Shown here: positions 45,930-58,095 of the stretch, in pieces
Layout of the letters: the number at the start of each line of letters is the position of its first letter
How positions within the stretch are numbered: position 1 is the first letter of the stretch
Source of the DNA: Corinectria fuckeliana
Lineage: Eukaryota > Ascomycota > Sordariomycetes > Hypocreales > Nectriaceae
Length of the DNA: 64,000 bases
Direction: 5' to 3'
Assembly (NCBI GenBank): GCA_019137255.1
Contig: WPDH01000266.1
Span: 1-64,000, forward strand
The notes under the pieces: model-generated
What the model saw: only the letters and a program-made list of their open reading frames with translations
Database searches by the model: none
What the model was told of the DNA's origin: nothing
Translations under genes and position numbers: made by a program

Positions 45930-48414
45930 TGTGAAGGTAAGAACGGCGGAGCCGTAAGAAACAAAACAAGCTCCCCCTCCACTACACTACAACCGGGTTA
46001 ACTAACCCGCCACAGCGACAGTCTTGCTCTAGGAGGCGGAATATCCAGTCCTGGAAGCCTCCTGGTATCGAGGCTTGTTGGGCTTGTGCCGGGATGATAC
46101 GTCTTAATTCCTGCCGAAGATCGGTCGGTCAGGCTCGGCGGGGTTGCAGGTGGGAGTTTTGCAGATTCGCAGGTCGTCAACACGTCGCGAGTAGCGCGGA
46201 CCAGGCTATCGAGAAAACGAACAGTGCCTCCTTTTGAGAACACCGTTCTGGAGACGGGATGAAGGGACAGGCGAGATCGCAGTCACCGGGAGAGAATCGT
46301 TGGCGGCCGATAAAGCTTGATTAGCAGTCCAAGGTCGAGTGCAGGTCGGCCTGTAGAACAGCTTTGCAGCGGGCAGAATCGGTCCGGCTCGAAGGGAAAT
46401 CAGCATGGGCCACTCGCAGGTAGCCGGCTCTTGCGTGAAAACGAGGGTATCTCCCGGATGAAGAGAAAAGCGGTTGGTGAGGATGTGGAGAGAAGGTGAA
46501 GAAGTGGGAAAAGGCGTATGCCAAATCGTCAGGTTGAGAAGTGCAGGTGGGCCTTTGCGTAATAGGTGTACCCGCGTAGGTGGAAGCTGCCAAGGTGAAT
46601 CAGAGGTACCTCCGGCGCAAGGCTTAGGCTGCACGGTACAACTTACTAGAGGCACGGCCAAATCGGGTCGCCGAAGGACCGGATTATCTTTCGGCTGCTG
46701 GCCCTCCACCTTTTTCTCGCTCTGCCTTGCAACATTGCCGGCGCTTGGGCAGACTCGGATTTCCCAAACATGGCTTCTATTATTGGTGCTCACTTTGATT
46801 GTGTATTCGTATCACCTTAGCTCTTATTGAATCAAGATTGAATCAAGCCTTGAGGTGGCGTAGTTACTAGTAGGTACCTAGACGGGCACGAAGGAGAGCA
46901 GCATTTCGTCGCTAACTACCAGCTCCTACATGGCGTTGAATCTAGGACGTAGCAGTGCTTCTATTGGTGACGCTGAGTAGGTACCTAGCACCCGGGCTTC
47001 GTTCCCACGTCGCGCTTGTTTCATCCTTATTGCGCGGGGTTGTTTGTTTGTTTATCATCAGCGAGCTTGATAGACGTGCTGCATGAACACTAAAACTGCA
47101 AGCCTGTTTGCATTAATTACACGACCGCTACTTGTCGAGGAACCGCAGATACTCACGTGTTCTTATCTGACTAGCATGTTCACGTGTCGTCCTAATTCTA
47201 TACTCTTGATTTATCCCATCGATGAACAGGCTCCTTATTAGATAACTAATAACGGGTTTTGCAAGGCAGGGCAGTGAGTGTCTCTCGTTCTAGGGTAAGG
47301 AACTCAGGAAGTAATTATGGTGAAAGGTCCTCACTGAACAACCCATCTAAGGGACGTGCACCAACGCACCTCCGCGGAAGCTAGAAACATGTGCCTGCTA
47401 GCCACGGCTGATCAATTGCGTTTTTCTTCTTCGATTTCGCAGGTTGATACTTTGTAGATCGAGCAGTCTTCTTATACAGGACCGTTGTTAGATGCTGAGC
47501 TATCTATCTGTCTTCATTGATTGATTGGCGAGTAGTCAGATCCACCGAGGCCCTCATTCATGCATAACGGTGAGATATTTGCTGTCACCTTGAAGGATCT
47601 GGATTGCGGGTAGATTCATTGTTGAGATGTGCATTGCATCACCACCAAACTTTATCCTTCTTACGTCACACACCACCTCGCAATTCACGTTTAGTATTCG
47701 GGCTGGACAATTTTATTCTCTTTGGGGCAACCGCCCTTGGAGCCTGCCCGGGATTTGTCACGGGGCGTCGTTAAAGCCGCCCCTGCGTTAGTGCGGTCAG
47801 AAGAGCGTCGGGGCGGAGCCCCGGAGAGGATTCATCAACGACAGCCGCGTGGGCTATTTTGACACAGGCACAAACATAGACGAAGACACGTGAAGGAGGA
47901 CAGTTGAAGGTAAGGAAAACTAGAAAGTGGGCAACATGACAAGGAAAAAGGACTCGACAGACATAGCTACCTCTTGTAACGGTGCTGAAGGCCGCTTGAA
48001 CAAGCCGTACTTGAAACCAGGTAGTGAGAGATATCTGATTGGCTGGCATTTCGTGTCATCTTAGCGCTCCATGCCTGCGCAGGCGTGAACGGACTCTGAA
48101 ACAGGCATTGGAGAGTGCCAAACTCCCGTCCCCATGTTAGCAGCCCTTGCTTGTTCATAGAGTCCTGGGTTGTCTGCCCTTGCCAATCCTGGCTTGGGAG
48201 GTGAATCGGGGATTTGCGTTCGTGCGCTGCGGTGGTTTTTATTAGTGTCAAGACTCTGGATTCGCTGGATTTGCTGGCCAGGGGTTCTGCACAGTCATTA
48301 CACATCCAACCTCCGGGCCGCTTTTGGCAGCGGCTGGAACGCAATAAATAGTACCTGGACATCGACACTGCCAAGTTCTGTATCCCTTCAGCGGTTTGCT
48401 ACGTGCTACTAACC
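45930..48414. other. Intergenic region upstream of TOM1
   Basis: About 2.5 kb with no supported gene. Overlapping frames at 46206-46830 on opposite strands lack recognisable domains. Two ACACGTGA-like motifs occur near 47155 and 47180. Composition is normal, unlike the adjacent RIP-mutated element. Probable TOM1 promoter plus unassigned sequence. Confidence 0.45.
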
Positions 48415-48679
48415 TTAGGGCCTGATCGGCAGGCCGTAGTTATCATTATCTCGGCGGCCTACAGGTACATCAAGAGCCCTGCAAGCTCTCAATGTACCCT
48501 CGTATGACCCCTGTTAGCAGGTTGTGCAAAGGGCTCTTACCGCCTTCCTTATCTAGATCTGCCGGCAGAAAAGAAAGGCTCTTACCGCCTTCCTATCTAG
48601 GAGGGGTGCTGTAGCTATAGTGGCTATAGTGGCTATTACAGTGAGAAGCTTGCTAATTTTCAAGTAAGACCCACTCTAG

Positions 48680-51600
48680 GGGCCTGATCGGCACGCCCTT
48701 AATAACCACAGTTAGCACAACTGTAACTCTAGAGCGGAGATAACAATAAAATAAAATGCCTTACTAGACCTAAATTAGCAGTAAGTCTACAGGTAAATTA
48801 AGATAACTCTAATCATACGAGTTATATAAGCATCTAGATATACCTTTTGACATTTTCTCTTATTAATCCTAGCTGCTTAGTAACCTTCCCTATTAAAGGC
48901 ATAAAAGAGGGCCAGATAATTATTATTCTGCCGCAGTTATAACCACGCAATTTGGTGGTTATAGCTACGTTCTTAGGCCTGTCTATAGTTAGTAGGGGTC
49001 CCCACTAAAAAACTTAATATAACTATAAAGTCATACTTATTATACTTAACTATAGAGCCTAACAGATCACTAAACATAACCTTATTATCCTAATTATCAC
49101 TATTATAGCTGCCCTAGCTGCTTACTACCGCATAGATTAACCAGAAAAGGATGTTATACATCTAGGAGGATACTAAGATGCTACTAACTATATGTAGAGC
49201 CTCCTCGCTAGATTAGAGTCTACCTTCTTTAATCTCTTTCGTGTTAATAAGAATACCTTTAACACCCTATACAGCTAGCTTTAAGATAATATAAGAATTA
49301 GCAGTATAGTATATTAGACCCTTAAGCATAAGGTTATAATCTTCCTGTGGATCTATAGGCAAGATAGTATATAAAAAGCTGCTGCCTACTTCTTCTAAGT
49401 TAGCTAGAGCTCTATCTTAAAGACGATAAGAGTTATACTTAAAGGTATAAGGCAGATATATATTACCTTTATTAATTAACCTAATAATAACTTTCTCTCC
49501 CCTAAGGTAGCTTTTAACCTAAAGACTAGCCTCTTCGCTAGCTATATTAGTACTATTAACAAGATATATATAGCAGCTTACATACTACTATACTAGTAGT
49601 TAATATTCTAGAATAGGAAGGGTACTATCTTACAGAATATCCTTATAGCTATAAAGATAGATAGTATCTTTTCCTATATATTAGCTAGGGCAGAGAGGAA
49701 GTACTATAATATAAGCCTTACCTAGGTTACTCTAGCTAGCATACTTTACATCCTAAGCAAGAGATTCTACCTTAGAGATGCTAGCTTTAGGCTATAGCAG
49801 GAGATTCTTATATTATATCTAAATGTTTAATATTATCTTAATAACTAGTAGAAGTTAGCTTAGAAACTATAAACACTAGAGGAACTATATAACTTATATT
49901 ATACCTAGCTTTATATCCTTATAGAGCAGGTCTTTAAGAGAGTAAAGCGGAAGTTTAGGATCCTTAGGAATAACCTGCTAAAGTATAACTTTAAAGACTA
50001 GGTTAAGCTTATATATACCCTAACTAGGCTCTAGAACTTTATCTAGATGATAAATCCTAAGGAGGATATCTTTAATAATATAGATAACCTCTTAGAATTA
50101 GCCTAGGCTTAAGAGATAGCAGATCAGGTTGTTAAGGACCACACACTATAGCAGCTTTAGGATTTTATTAGGAATGCTAACTAGAAATTATATTATATAT
50201 ATCTTAAGGAAATAAAGGCAGTAAAGGAGCTAGAAGAGGAGGAATCTGCTGATTAGGGCAATAAAAGTAGTGATAAGAGCAGCTAGAGGTAGTAATATAA
50301 GAGCTTAAGTGAAGAGAAATAAGCTCTCTAGCTAGTTATAGACCTTAAGCTATAGAAATCAGTATATAAGTAATAAATTAATCCTATTAGCTAAGAAATA
50401 TGCTAGTAATACTCTTATATATAACTATATTAAGATATATAGAAAGCTATATTCCTAGAGGAAATAAGAGGTTATAATACTATCTATACTATATAGTATA
50501 TAACTATAATCACTAATATTATAGTAACTTCCTATATAAAATAAAATATATCAAAATTACAATTAGTATTATACTATACTTAATTACTTATATTAAATTT
50601 TTTTTTATTTTTTTTACTCTTAATTACTATTTTATTTATATTTTAGTGCTTAGTAGGGTAATTATAATCCTAGATCGCAAACTCTTATAGCTACTAACCT
50701 AGAGGTAATAATTTATATTAGGCTATATAGATACATATACTTATATAATACTAAATTATTAATTTTAACCTATAGCTAGTAGTAATAGAGCCCTAATATT
50801 ATTATACTATCATATATTATTAAATTTATTATCTTCCTCTCCTAGCTACTACTAGTATATTACCTTTTTTGCCTCTATCTTATCTTTTAATAAGTTATAT
50901 AGTACTACCTTTAAGGGCTTATTAAAGTACTATACTAGACGTATTAAGCATATCCCAGAGAGGTTAAATTAAGCCTATATATCCTCTACTATGCTCTTAA
51001 TATCCTTATAGCTACAGACCCTATTACTACCTTTAAGGTTACCTAAGTATAACTCTAATAACTTAGCTATACTACTAATAAGAATATTAAAGCTATTAGA
51101 CTTCTTAACTACTCTCTGCCGCTTTAAGAGCCTCTTACTTTATACTAGGGTTAAGAATTAACAGCTTAAGACTAAGAAATAACAAGCTAGTATTAATAAG
51201 ATATATAATCTTCCTATCTTATAGCTAAGAGTTATAAGCACTAATAAGAGAGATAGTATAAGCTGACTTTCTACCTCTAAGAGACTCTTATTAACCCTAT
51301 TATCCTTAAACTCTCCCTCTCCTACTACCTAGCTCTAGGTTAGGTTAATATTATTAATTTCTTCCTTATTACTAGCTTTCATAATAAATAACTCTAATAC
51401 CTTATTACTAATATATATAATATTATAAAGGTCAGATCTTATAAACCTTATATTCTTAAGCTATATTAATATTTTCCTATATATATTTTTATATACTAAC
51501 TACTACTTATCACTAGTATAAATAAACCTTATATTAAAGTTATATTTAACACCTAATCTTAAAGTTATCTATAAGAACAGCTTATATTTCTTTTAAAGGT

Positions 51601-52422
51601 TCTAATAATAGTTAACTAGGCTTTTTACCTTCTAGTTATAATAAGAAAATTCTGCCTTAAGCACTAGAATAAACAGATCTATTACTACCTTTAATTTCTT
51701 TACTTTTTCAGACTCTAGCCAGCCCTTATTTTTTACTCCTTATAGCAGCTTAAAAAAGAATACAGTCATATTAGTATACTAATACATTTAAGTAGCCTTC
51801 ACCTATATTAACCCTTATATTAATAATACTAGTAGTAATACTATAGGCAGTAGTGATAATAATAGCAGGCAGGTAGCAGGGTTATTAGGATTATTAAGGT
51901 AAGATAGTAGTATAGCTATAATAGCACTATTATTATCTTAGGCTGATATTATAAGTGACAGAGAAGTTAAGAAAGCCACCTAGCTATTAAGAGCATTATC
52001 ATCAGGAATATCATAGTAGGATATAGTTACTACTATAGTAGTAGTATCTTCATCTTAGGTTAATATCATAGTTAACAGGGAGATCACTAGAGATGCTAAG
52101 CGGGTAATAGTATCTTCAGGGGTGTTAAGGTGAGACAGAGATGCAGCTATAATAGCAGTATGGTTATCCTAGCTTAACATCACGGCTGACATTACACAGG
52201 AAACGCGTCTGCAGCTATCGCCTGAGGCCCGCCGCGAATCCTTATGACAGTCGTCACCGCCCCCCCCCCCTCGCCCGATCCGGAAGGCGGTGAGCCCCTC
52301 GTCAGCTCCAGCGCATAACTTACTGACAGGGGTCCTACGAGGGTACATCAAGAGCTTCCGGGGGCCCCGATGTACCTGTGGGCCGCCGAGATGATGATAA
52401 CCACGGCCTGCCGATCAGGCCC
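48680..52422 (-). mobile_element. Inner 3.7-kb RIP-mutated transposon, inserted in opposite orientation
   Basis: Starts GGGCCTGATCGGCACGCC at 48680 and ends GGCCTGCCGATCAGGCCC at 52422, flanked by TAG on both sides (48677-48679 and 52423-52425). Its left 290 bp match the reverse complement of the outer element's right end, and its right end about 140 bp match the reverse complement of the outer element's left end. It is therefore the same family inserted backwards. The interior (about 48750-52130) is AT-rich with CpA/TpG depletion and has no open frame, so any transposase has been destroyed by RIP-like mutation. At 3743 bp it has the right size for an autonomous DNA transposon. Confidence 0.75.
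51894..52235. repeat. Three degenerate tandem repeats of about 115 bp
   Basis: Copies begin near 51894, 52011 and 52125. Shared landmarks are a TTAAGGTRAGAYAG-like start, GCTATAATAGCA, and CTTAGGYTRATATYA about 45 bp in. Copies differ mainly by C/T and G/A. The third copy is the least mutated and runs into the GC-rich right end of the inner transposon. Subterminal repeats are common in DNA transposons; alternatively this was a repeated coding segment. Confidence 0.6.
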
Positions 52423-52729
52423 TAGAAGTCAAAATCCTCCTCTGTAACCACTGATTTCCGTGGTTGTGAGAGCTGGCAGAGCTGTGATTATTAGCCCACT
52501 TTAATGACCTTAATCAGATAGGTTGCCAAGCCGCTATGACTAAAACAGGAAAACGCGAAAAGGTACATTAAGACGCTTGCATAACTTGCATGATCAGAGT
52601 TATCTTAATTTGCCCGTGGAACTGCTGCTGATTTAGGTCTAGTGAGGCATTTTATTTTATTGATGTCCCCGCTCTAGAGCCACGGTTGTGTTAACCGTAG
52701 TTATCAAGGGCGTGCCGATCAGGCCCTTA

Positions 52730-53836
52730 GTCCTAGGTTCCATGGTACGCATGTACTACGTATGATGTTCTTAATACTTAGAGCGAGGAACATGATGACA
52801 GGTGGACGGATCCATGGATTCCATGTTTGATGCGTGTCAAAATCGTAAAATGTGAGCAAGCGATAGTGATGTAATGAGAGTTGTGATATACTACCGGTGC
52901 ATCGCAAGACTCCTGCTCGCCATGGATTTCATCAATCTTAGGTAGGTTGAGGGTGCTTCGGTGCTTGTTACCAGACTTTCAGGGAGTAGGCAGTATACTA
53001 GTAGTAAGCTAGCTGACGTCCACGTTTGCGCTATGCGGCTCCTCCACTTCTCTCGCTCTTTCTACCTGCCCACTAAAGTACCTGCTGCTTGAAGGACGCA
53101 CCGAAACCGAAATCGAGAGCCAACAGATGATCGCATCAGGTATCACTGCATCAGATGCGACCTCGACGTTGCTGCAGAAAGCATTTGTAGATACCCAAGT
53201 ACCTAGGCACAGTACTTCGCACACCAGGGCAATTTGGGAAGAAGACTGGGCTTGGCTGGGCTTTCTAACGGAACTTCCATTCTAGGGCTTGCCAGCTTAA
53301 ATTATAGGTACCTACACAGGCTGCCTGACAGGCTCTAGCACTCCGACCCACCATCTCGCCTCCTGCCACCCCCTTAGATCGCTGCTAGCTGTGCGCCTGC
53401 TGGGTGTGTCCCTGAGTTAGGTTGGCCCTCAGGTCCTTCGGAGGCAGGTGGCCGCTAACAGCACCACCCCACTAGCATAACCCGGCCGCTCCCCATTTTT
53501 TTGTGGAGGGTCCGGCGCCTCAAAACCCCCAAGTATCTCGTTTGTCCCGTGTCCCGAGTCGTCAGGAGGGAGCACCGCCAGCTCCAACGCCACAACCCCC
53601 CCGGATTCCTTGTAACTGTTGACATTCCTCACCTCGCCGCCTGGCCTGAGCACTTCTCCTGCATCCAACTACTCGCTTTTCTACGCCAGATTGACCTCTC
53701 TGCAGCAAAAGCCCTGTGCATGGACGGCAACTGAGGGGCCACATCCTACGAACCGGACACTCGACTCCCAGACAGACGACTTCACCTGCGCAACGAGCCA
53801 CGAAGCCTCGGCCACCGAGCCACCATTGCTGAAGCC
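52730..53836. other. Intergenic region upstream of GYP5
   Basis: No supported gene. From about 53330 the sequence becomes C-rich and likely forms the promoter and leader of the Gyp5-type gene. Overlapping frames at 53429-54005 on both strands are shadows of the leader and first exon. Confidence 0.45.
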
Positions 53837-56821
53837 ATGTCGCAACAGGACGAACCCGCCTCGCCGCCGCCGCCCCAAGCCGACGTTCATACCCAGCAGA
53901 AGCAGAAAGACGAAGAAAAGAGGCTGTCGTCTGGCACAGAGTCAGGGTCCGAAGACAATGCAGTAGGTCCATCTGATGTCCCATGCTTCTCGCCGTAGTA
54001 GTCACACGACAGAGTGCATCTCAATCTGGAGCCGCATCCGTGCTAACCGAGTAGACTGTCGAGCAGGATACCTTTGAGGATGCTGTCGATGCATCATCTC
54101 CCGCGCGATCACTCACAAAGAGACCCGTCTCTGTTTCCAAGCCGCAATCGCCGCCTTCCGACGGACCCCCGGACTCACCCCCGGAGGAAGCCCTTGAAGC
54201 GGCCTCTGATAAGCATCAGGAACTGGAGCATCCTCAGGAGAATAAACCCGACGACCAACACGCTGTAGACTCGACCGACGACGAAAGCAATGACGAGAAA
54301 CCTGCTGTCCCTCGGAAATCTTCCATCTCGCATCGCATCTCCAATACTTCCAACCTCGATAACGTGAGCCTTGACGACGAAGCTCCTTCTCCACCGCCTT
54401 CTACCGGTAATTTGCACCACCTGCAACTTCCCTGGTGTAACAGCCCACTAACGATGACACAGATACGAAGAGTCCTGTAGAAAAGGAGCAACCTCCCAAG
54501 ACGTTATCACTGCACAGCATCACAAACTCGCTTCCTTCTCTGCCATGGTCTCCGCCAACAGAGTCGCCCTCGAAAAGCCCTGTCCTGCCATCTGCCGCCA
54601 TCGCCTCTCTACCTCCGCTCCAACCCCCACCACCCCCGACTCGGAAGCTCACTAGCCCTTTTTCCTGGCTTTCTCGAAATTCTTCAAGCAAGGAGAAGGA
54701 GCCCCTTCCACCTCTACCTACCCAAAGCGCCCGAAGAAATACAGCCAGTTCGATCACCACGCTCATGAGTAACCCTGAAATGATGCTGAGCAAACTGGAA
54801 GAGGAGAAGAGCGGCGACGCAGCCTCCGTCGACGAGACACACCGGATGAGCCTTCGGGACAGGTTCAAGCAACTTCGATTGCAGCAGGAAGCTGCTCGTT
54901 CCCTGGACGGAGAAGGCGACAACACTGGAGGAGCTACTAATGTGACTGGTCTTGGCTTGAATACATCAGGAGAGGAGGTTCCCGCTGGCGAGAAGCCCTT
55001 ACCATCCCCAGTCCCCATGGCGACTTCTGGCCTGGCGCCAGGAACAATGTCAGGCGTGAATGCAGGTCCCTCCGCCATTTCAGAGACCCAAGTCGACTGG
55101 GATCTCTGGCAGTCAGTCGTCTATGAAGGCCCGGCCGCCGTGGCTCGGACGAGTGCGGAGGAATTGAACAGGGCCATCGCAACTGGTATACCCAGTGCGA
55201 TCAGGGGAGTCATCTGGCAGGTCCTGGCCAACAGCAAGAATGACGACCTGGAGTTGGTTTACAAGGATTTGATTTCCCGAGGTACAGATAAGAGTAAGGA
55301 TCGGCACAGTAATGGCACTACCAACAGCTCACTGAGCAATGGGAACCTGAGTGTCCAGAGCGGCGATGCCATTGCGTCCTCCGCCTCTTCAGTCAACTCG
55401 GAGCACTCTGGCCTCAACGGCGCGCCATCCCCGAATCCTGAAAAGAGTTCAGAGGCCATCCTAAAAGCCCAGGCTGCCGCTGCAGTGGAGCGAAAGCGAA
55501 AGGAGAAAGAAGACGCTGCTAGCTTACAGAGGCTTGAGAAGATGATCCGTCGCGACCTTGGTGCTCGTACTAGCTACTCTAAGTATGCGGCTGCTGCAGG
55601 GCTCCAGGAAGGGCTTTTTGGCATTTGCAAGGCGTATGCCCTCTTTGACGAAGGGGTTGGATATGCCCAGGGCATGAACTTCCTGATTATGCCGTTGCTA
55701 TTCAACGTAAGTGACCCAGCAGCGATAACGACAACACCTGTTTTCATACTGATCATTGTTTGCAGATGCCCGAACAAGAGGCTTTCTGTCTCCTTGTGCG
55801 ATTGATGAACCACTACAAGCTGCGAGACCTATTCGTTCAGGACATGCCTGGACTGCATATGCACCTCTACCAATTCGAGCGGTTGCTGGAGGATTTCGAG
55901 CCCGCCTTATACTGTCATCTCCACCGACGAGGCATCTCCCCCCACCTATATGCTACCCAGTGGTTCCTGACACTCTTCGCCTACCGATTCCCTCTTCAAC
56001 TAGTACTCCGTATTTACGACCTGATATTTTCCGAGGGTCTCTCAGCTATTTTGCGATTTGGACTTGTTCTCATGCAGAAGAACGCGTCCACTCTTTTAGG
56101 ACTCTCCGACATGCAGCAACTCACTACCTATCTGAAGGATAAGCTGTTCGATGTCTACATTGACAAGGACCCTAGCCATGGCAGCCTTTTGGAGAACGGT
56201 TTTTTTGGGAGCTCGAGCTCCAACATGGACAAGGAGGTCTACCGCGCAGACCAACTCGTCACGGATGCCTGTGAGGTCAAAGTGACGCCTGAAATGCTGA
56301 AGGCATACACTGTGGAATGGGAAGAGAAGACCAGGGCGGAGAAGGACCGAGAGAACGAGCTCCAGGAACTCCGAGCTGCAAATCACAACTTCGCCATCAG
56401 AGTCCGGAAACTGGAAGAGAGGATTGAGGTCTGTGATCGAGAGCAAGCCGACTTTGCCACTGAGCTGGTTCGCACCAAGGTCGAGAACGAAGAACTCAAG
56501 GATGAGAATGAGAGCATGAAGGGTCAGGTCCGAGAGTTGCGAATAGTCATCGAGAAGCAGCCCGAGGAGATTGAGGAGACATGGAAGTTGGAGCGTGACG
56601 ACCTGATGAAGCGAAACCTCCATGTCCACGAAGAGAACCAGAAGCTGGAGAAGGAGCTGGGTGAGCTGGAAGAGGAGCTGGTCTCGACCAAAATGCGCTA
56701 TGCAGAGGTAAACAACGCCAAACCCGCCATTTTAGCACACCACACTAACACTCGCTAGATCAACTCTCAGCACGAGACGCTCAACCGCAAGTGGACTGAC
56801 CTCAGGCGCCAGTTCGTTTAA
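53837..56821 (+). CDS. GYP5: Rab GTPase-activating protein, Gyp5/Gyl1-type (TBC plus coiled coil)
   Basis: Five exons: 53837-53962, 54055-54406, 54463-55706, 55766-56707 and 56759-56821, giving 908 aa with exact frame closure. Residues 1-400 are disordered, rich in Ser, Pro and acidic residues. The TBC domain starts near residue 401 (GIPSAIRGVIWQVLANS), contains the Arg-finger region IRRDLGARTSYSKYAAAAG and the Gln-finger YAQGMNF, and continues through the MNHYKLRDLFVQDMPGLH and HLHRRGISPHLYATQWFLTLFAYRFP stretches. A charged coiled coil follows (about residues 765-890). Gyp5 stimulates GTP hydrolysis by Ypt1/Sec4-type Rabs and acts in ER-to-Golgi traffic and polarised exocytosis. A low-complexity insert of roughly 80 residues splits the TBC domain before the Arg finger. 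The gene is convergent with eS8. Confidence 0.93.
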
Positions 56822-57411
56822 ACAGCTCCTCCAAAGGTATTGATTGACGGTTTGGTCCCAATCCCTTCTCGGCGGGATATTCTTCATGTATAAGAATCTT
56901 ACTTGTCTTCTCCGACTACGCCTCTTCGCCAATTTCTTCGCTTGAAGTTTTGCCTGCTTGGGCGGCGCAGCGATCGCTGCTTGTGTGAGCCGCTTACAAG
57001 ACAAGATGGTAACGATGAGAGTTGTGGAAGACTTTGGAGGCATGTTTTTGATATCCCACAAAACACCTGAGTTCCCGCTGTCTCTGGCACGGAGAAATGC
57101 TATGTGTAGGCGTTACTGGGCCTATTATTTTCGTTTAAGCAAAACTTTTGTATCGTTTAGTAGTACTCGGGCGGGCAACAGGAAATGGTGAAAAGCACCC
57201 TCAATAGACATGGCTAGGTCACAATTATCACGACTGAAAAGAATAGCAAGACCTTGATTATGAATTCGATTCATCGCAAGAAATTTTTTCATTCCCTATG
57301 GACTCGATCCGATGCTCATGTGAAGCTCTTCATGCCCTGAAATACCAAGACAGCGAGAAATCCTTAACACCATACCGAGGGCGTACACTCTTTCACCCAA
57401 GTAGAACCACT
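56822..57411. other. Convergent spacer between GYP5 and eS8
   Basis: The spacer holds the 3' regions of both genes. No further gene or repeat was recognised. Confidence 0.5.
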
Positions 57412-58095
57412 CTACTTGTGGAGCTTGCGCTGGTAGAAAGCGAGCTCCTCGCCCTCCAGAATGTAGCCGTCGCAGCGACCGGACTGGCCAGGTCGGCTGG
57501 AGACAACGGCGTAGATACGACCAGCCTCGAACTGCTTCTCGAGGGCGCTGTCGACCTTGCCACTGGCGGAGAAACGGGCGGCCTGCTTCTTCTCGACGGC
57601 GTTGCTCTTCTTCACATCTTCCTCGACCTTGCCCTCCTTGGCAGCCTGGGCCTTCTGGCGTCTTCGGCCAAGGGCCTGGCCGTAGTGGGCCTCGTACCAC
57701 TGTCGGAAGGGAGCGGCATCGATCTGGATGACGGCGCTCTTGGTCAGGGTGTTGGTTCGGACCAGCTCGTTGTTGGAGGGGTGGTAGGCGACGCCGATGA
57801 CACGGGTCTTGCGGGTGCAGCCCTCGGATCCCCAGGCGAAGTTACCGGAGTCGAGACGGAGAGCACGGTACTTGTGGTTGCCGCCTCGGGTTCGGACGGT
57901 GTGGACACGCTTGGCACCAATACGGGTGTTGGCACCCTGGCGGCCAGCCTCGAAAGCGCGCTTCTTCCCTGTTGTGAAAGGTCAGAACGTATGTCTAAAA
58001 GACGATACGGGCTTTCGGAATTATTACGCACGGTAGTAGGCGCGCTTGGCACCGGTAGCGGATCGCTTGTGGCGGGAGTCACGAGAGATACCCAT
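57412..58095 (-). CDS. RPS8: 40S ribosomal protein S8 (eS8)
   Basis: Two exons on the minus strand, 58095-58032 and 57968-57412, 206 aa. It begins MGISRDSRHKRSATGAKRAYYRKKRAFEAGR, the invariant eS8 N-terminus, and continues through RVHTVRTRGGNHKYRALRLD and AWGSEGCTRKTRVIGVAYHPSNNELVRTNTL, ending GRCDGYILEGEELAFYQRKLHK. It is a small-subunit ribosomal protein, basic throughout. The single 63-bp intron interrupts the Arg codon after AYY (phase 1) near the N-terminus, as is usual for fungal ribosomal-protein genes. Confidence 0.97.

Larger units (their letters stand above)
48418..52726 (+). mobile_element. Outer DNA transposon (about 563 bp), split by a nested copy
   Basis: The element begins GGGCCTGATCGGCAGGCC at 48418 and ends with the inverted version (GGCGTGCCGATCAGGCCC) at 52726. 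It is flanked by TTA on both sides (48415-48417 and 52727-52729). Removing the inner insertion (48680-52425, including one copy of its duplicated TAG) leaves about 563 bp, too short to encode a transposase, so the element is non-autonomous and MITE-like. TIRs of about 18 bp with one mismatch, GGGCC-type ends and a TTA target duplication resemble PIF/Harbinger elements; the superfamily call is inference. The left arm is more C-to-T/G-to-A mutated than the right arm. Confidence 0.75.

Noticed and set aside
46206..46830. Opposing frames of 195 and 118 codons upstream of TOM1
   Set aside because: Mutually overlapping, no conserved motifs, no splice signals that extend them.
48418..52726. Single foldback element with two staggered pairs of long inverted arms
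   Set aside because: The TTA/TTA and TAG/TAG duplications fit two nested insertions of one family better than one composite unit.
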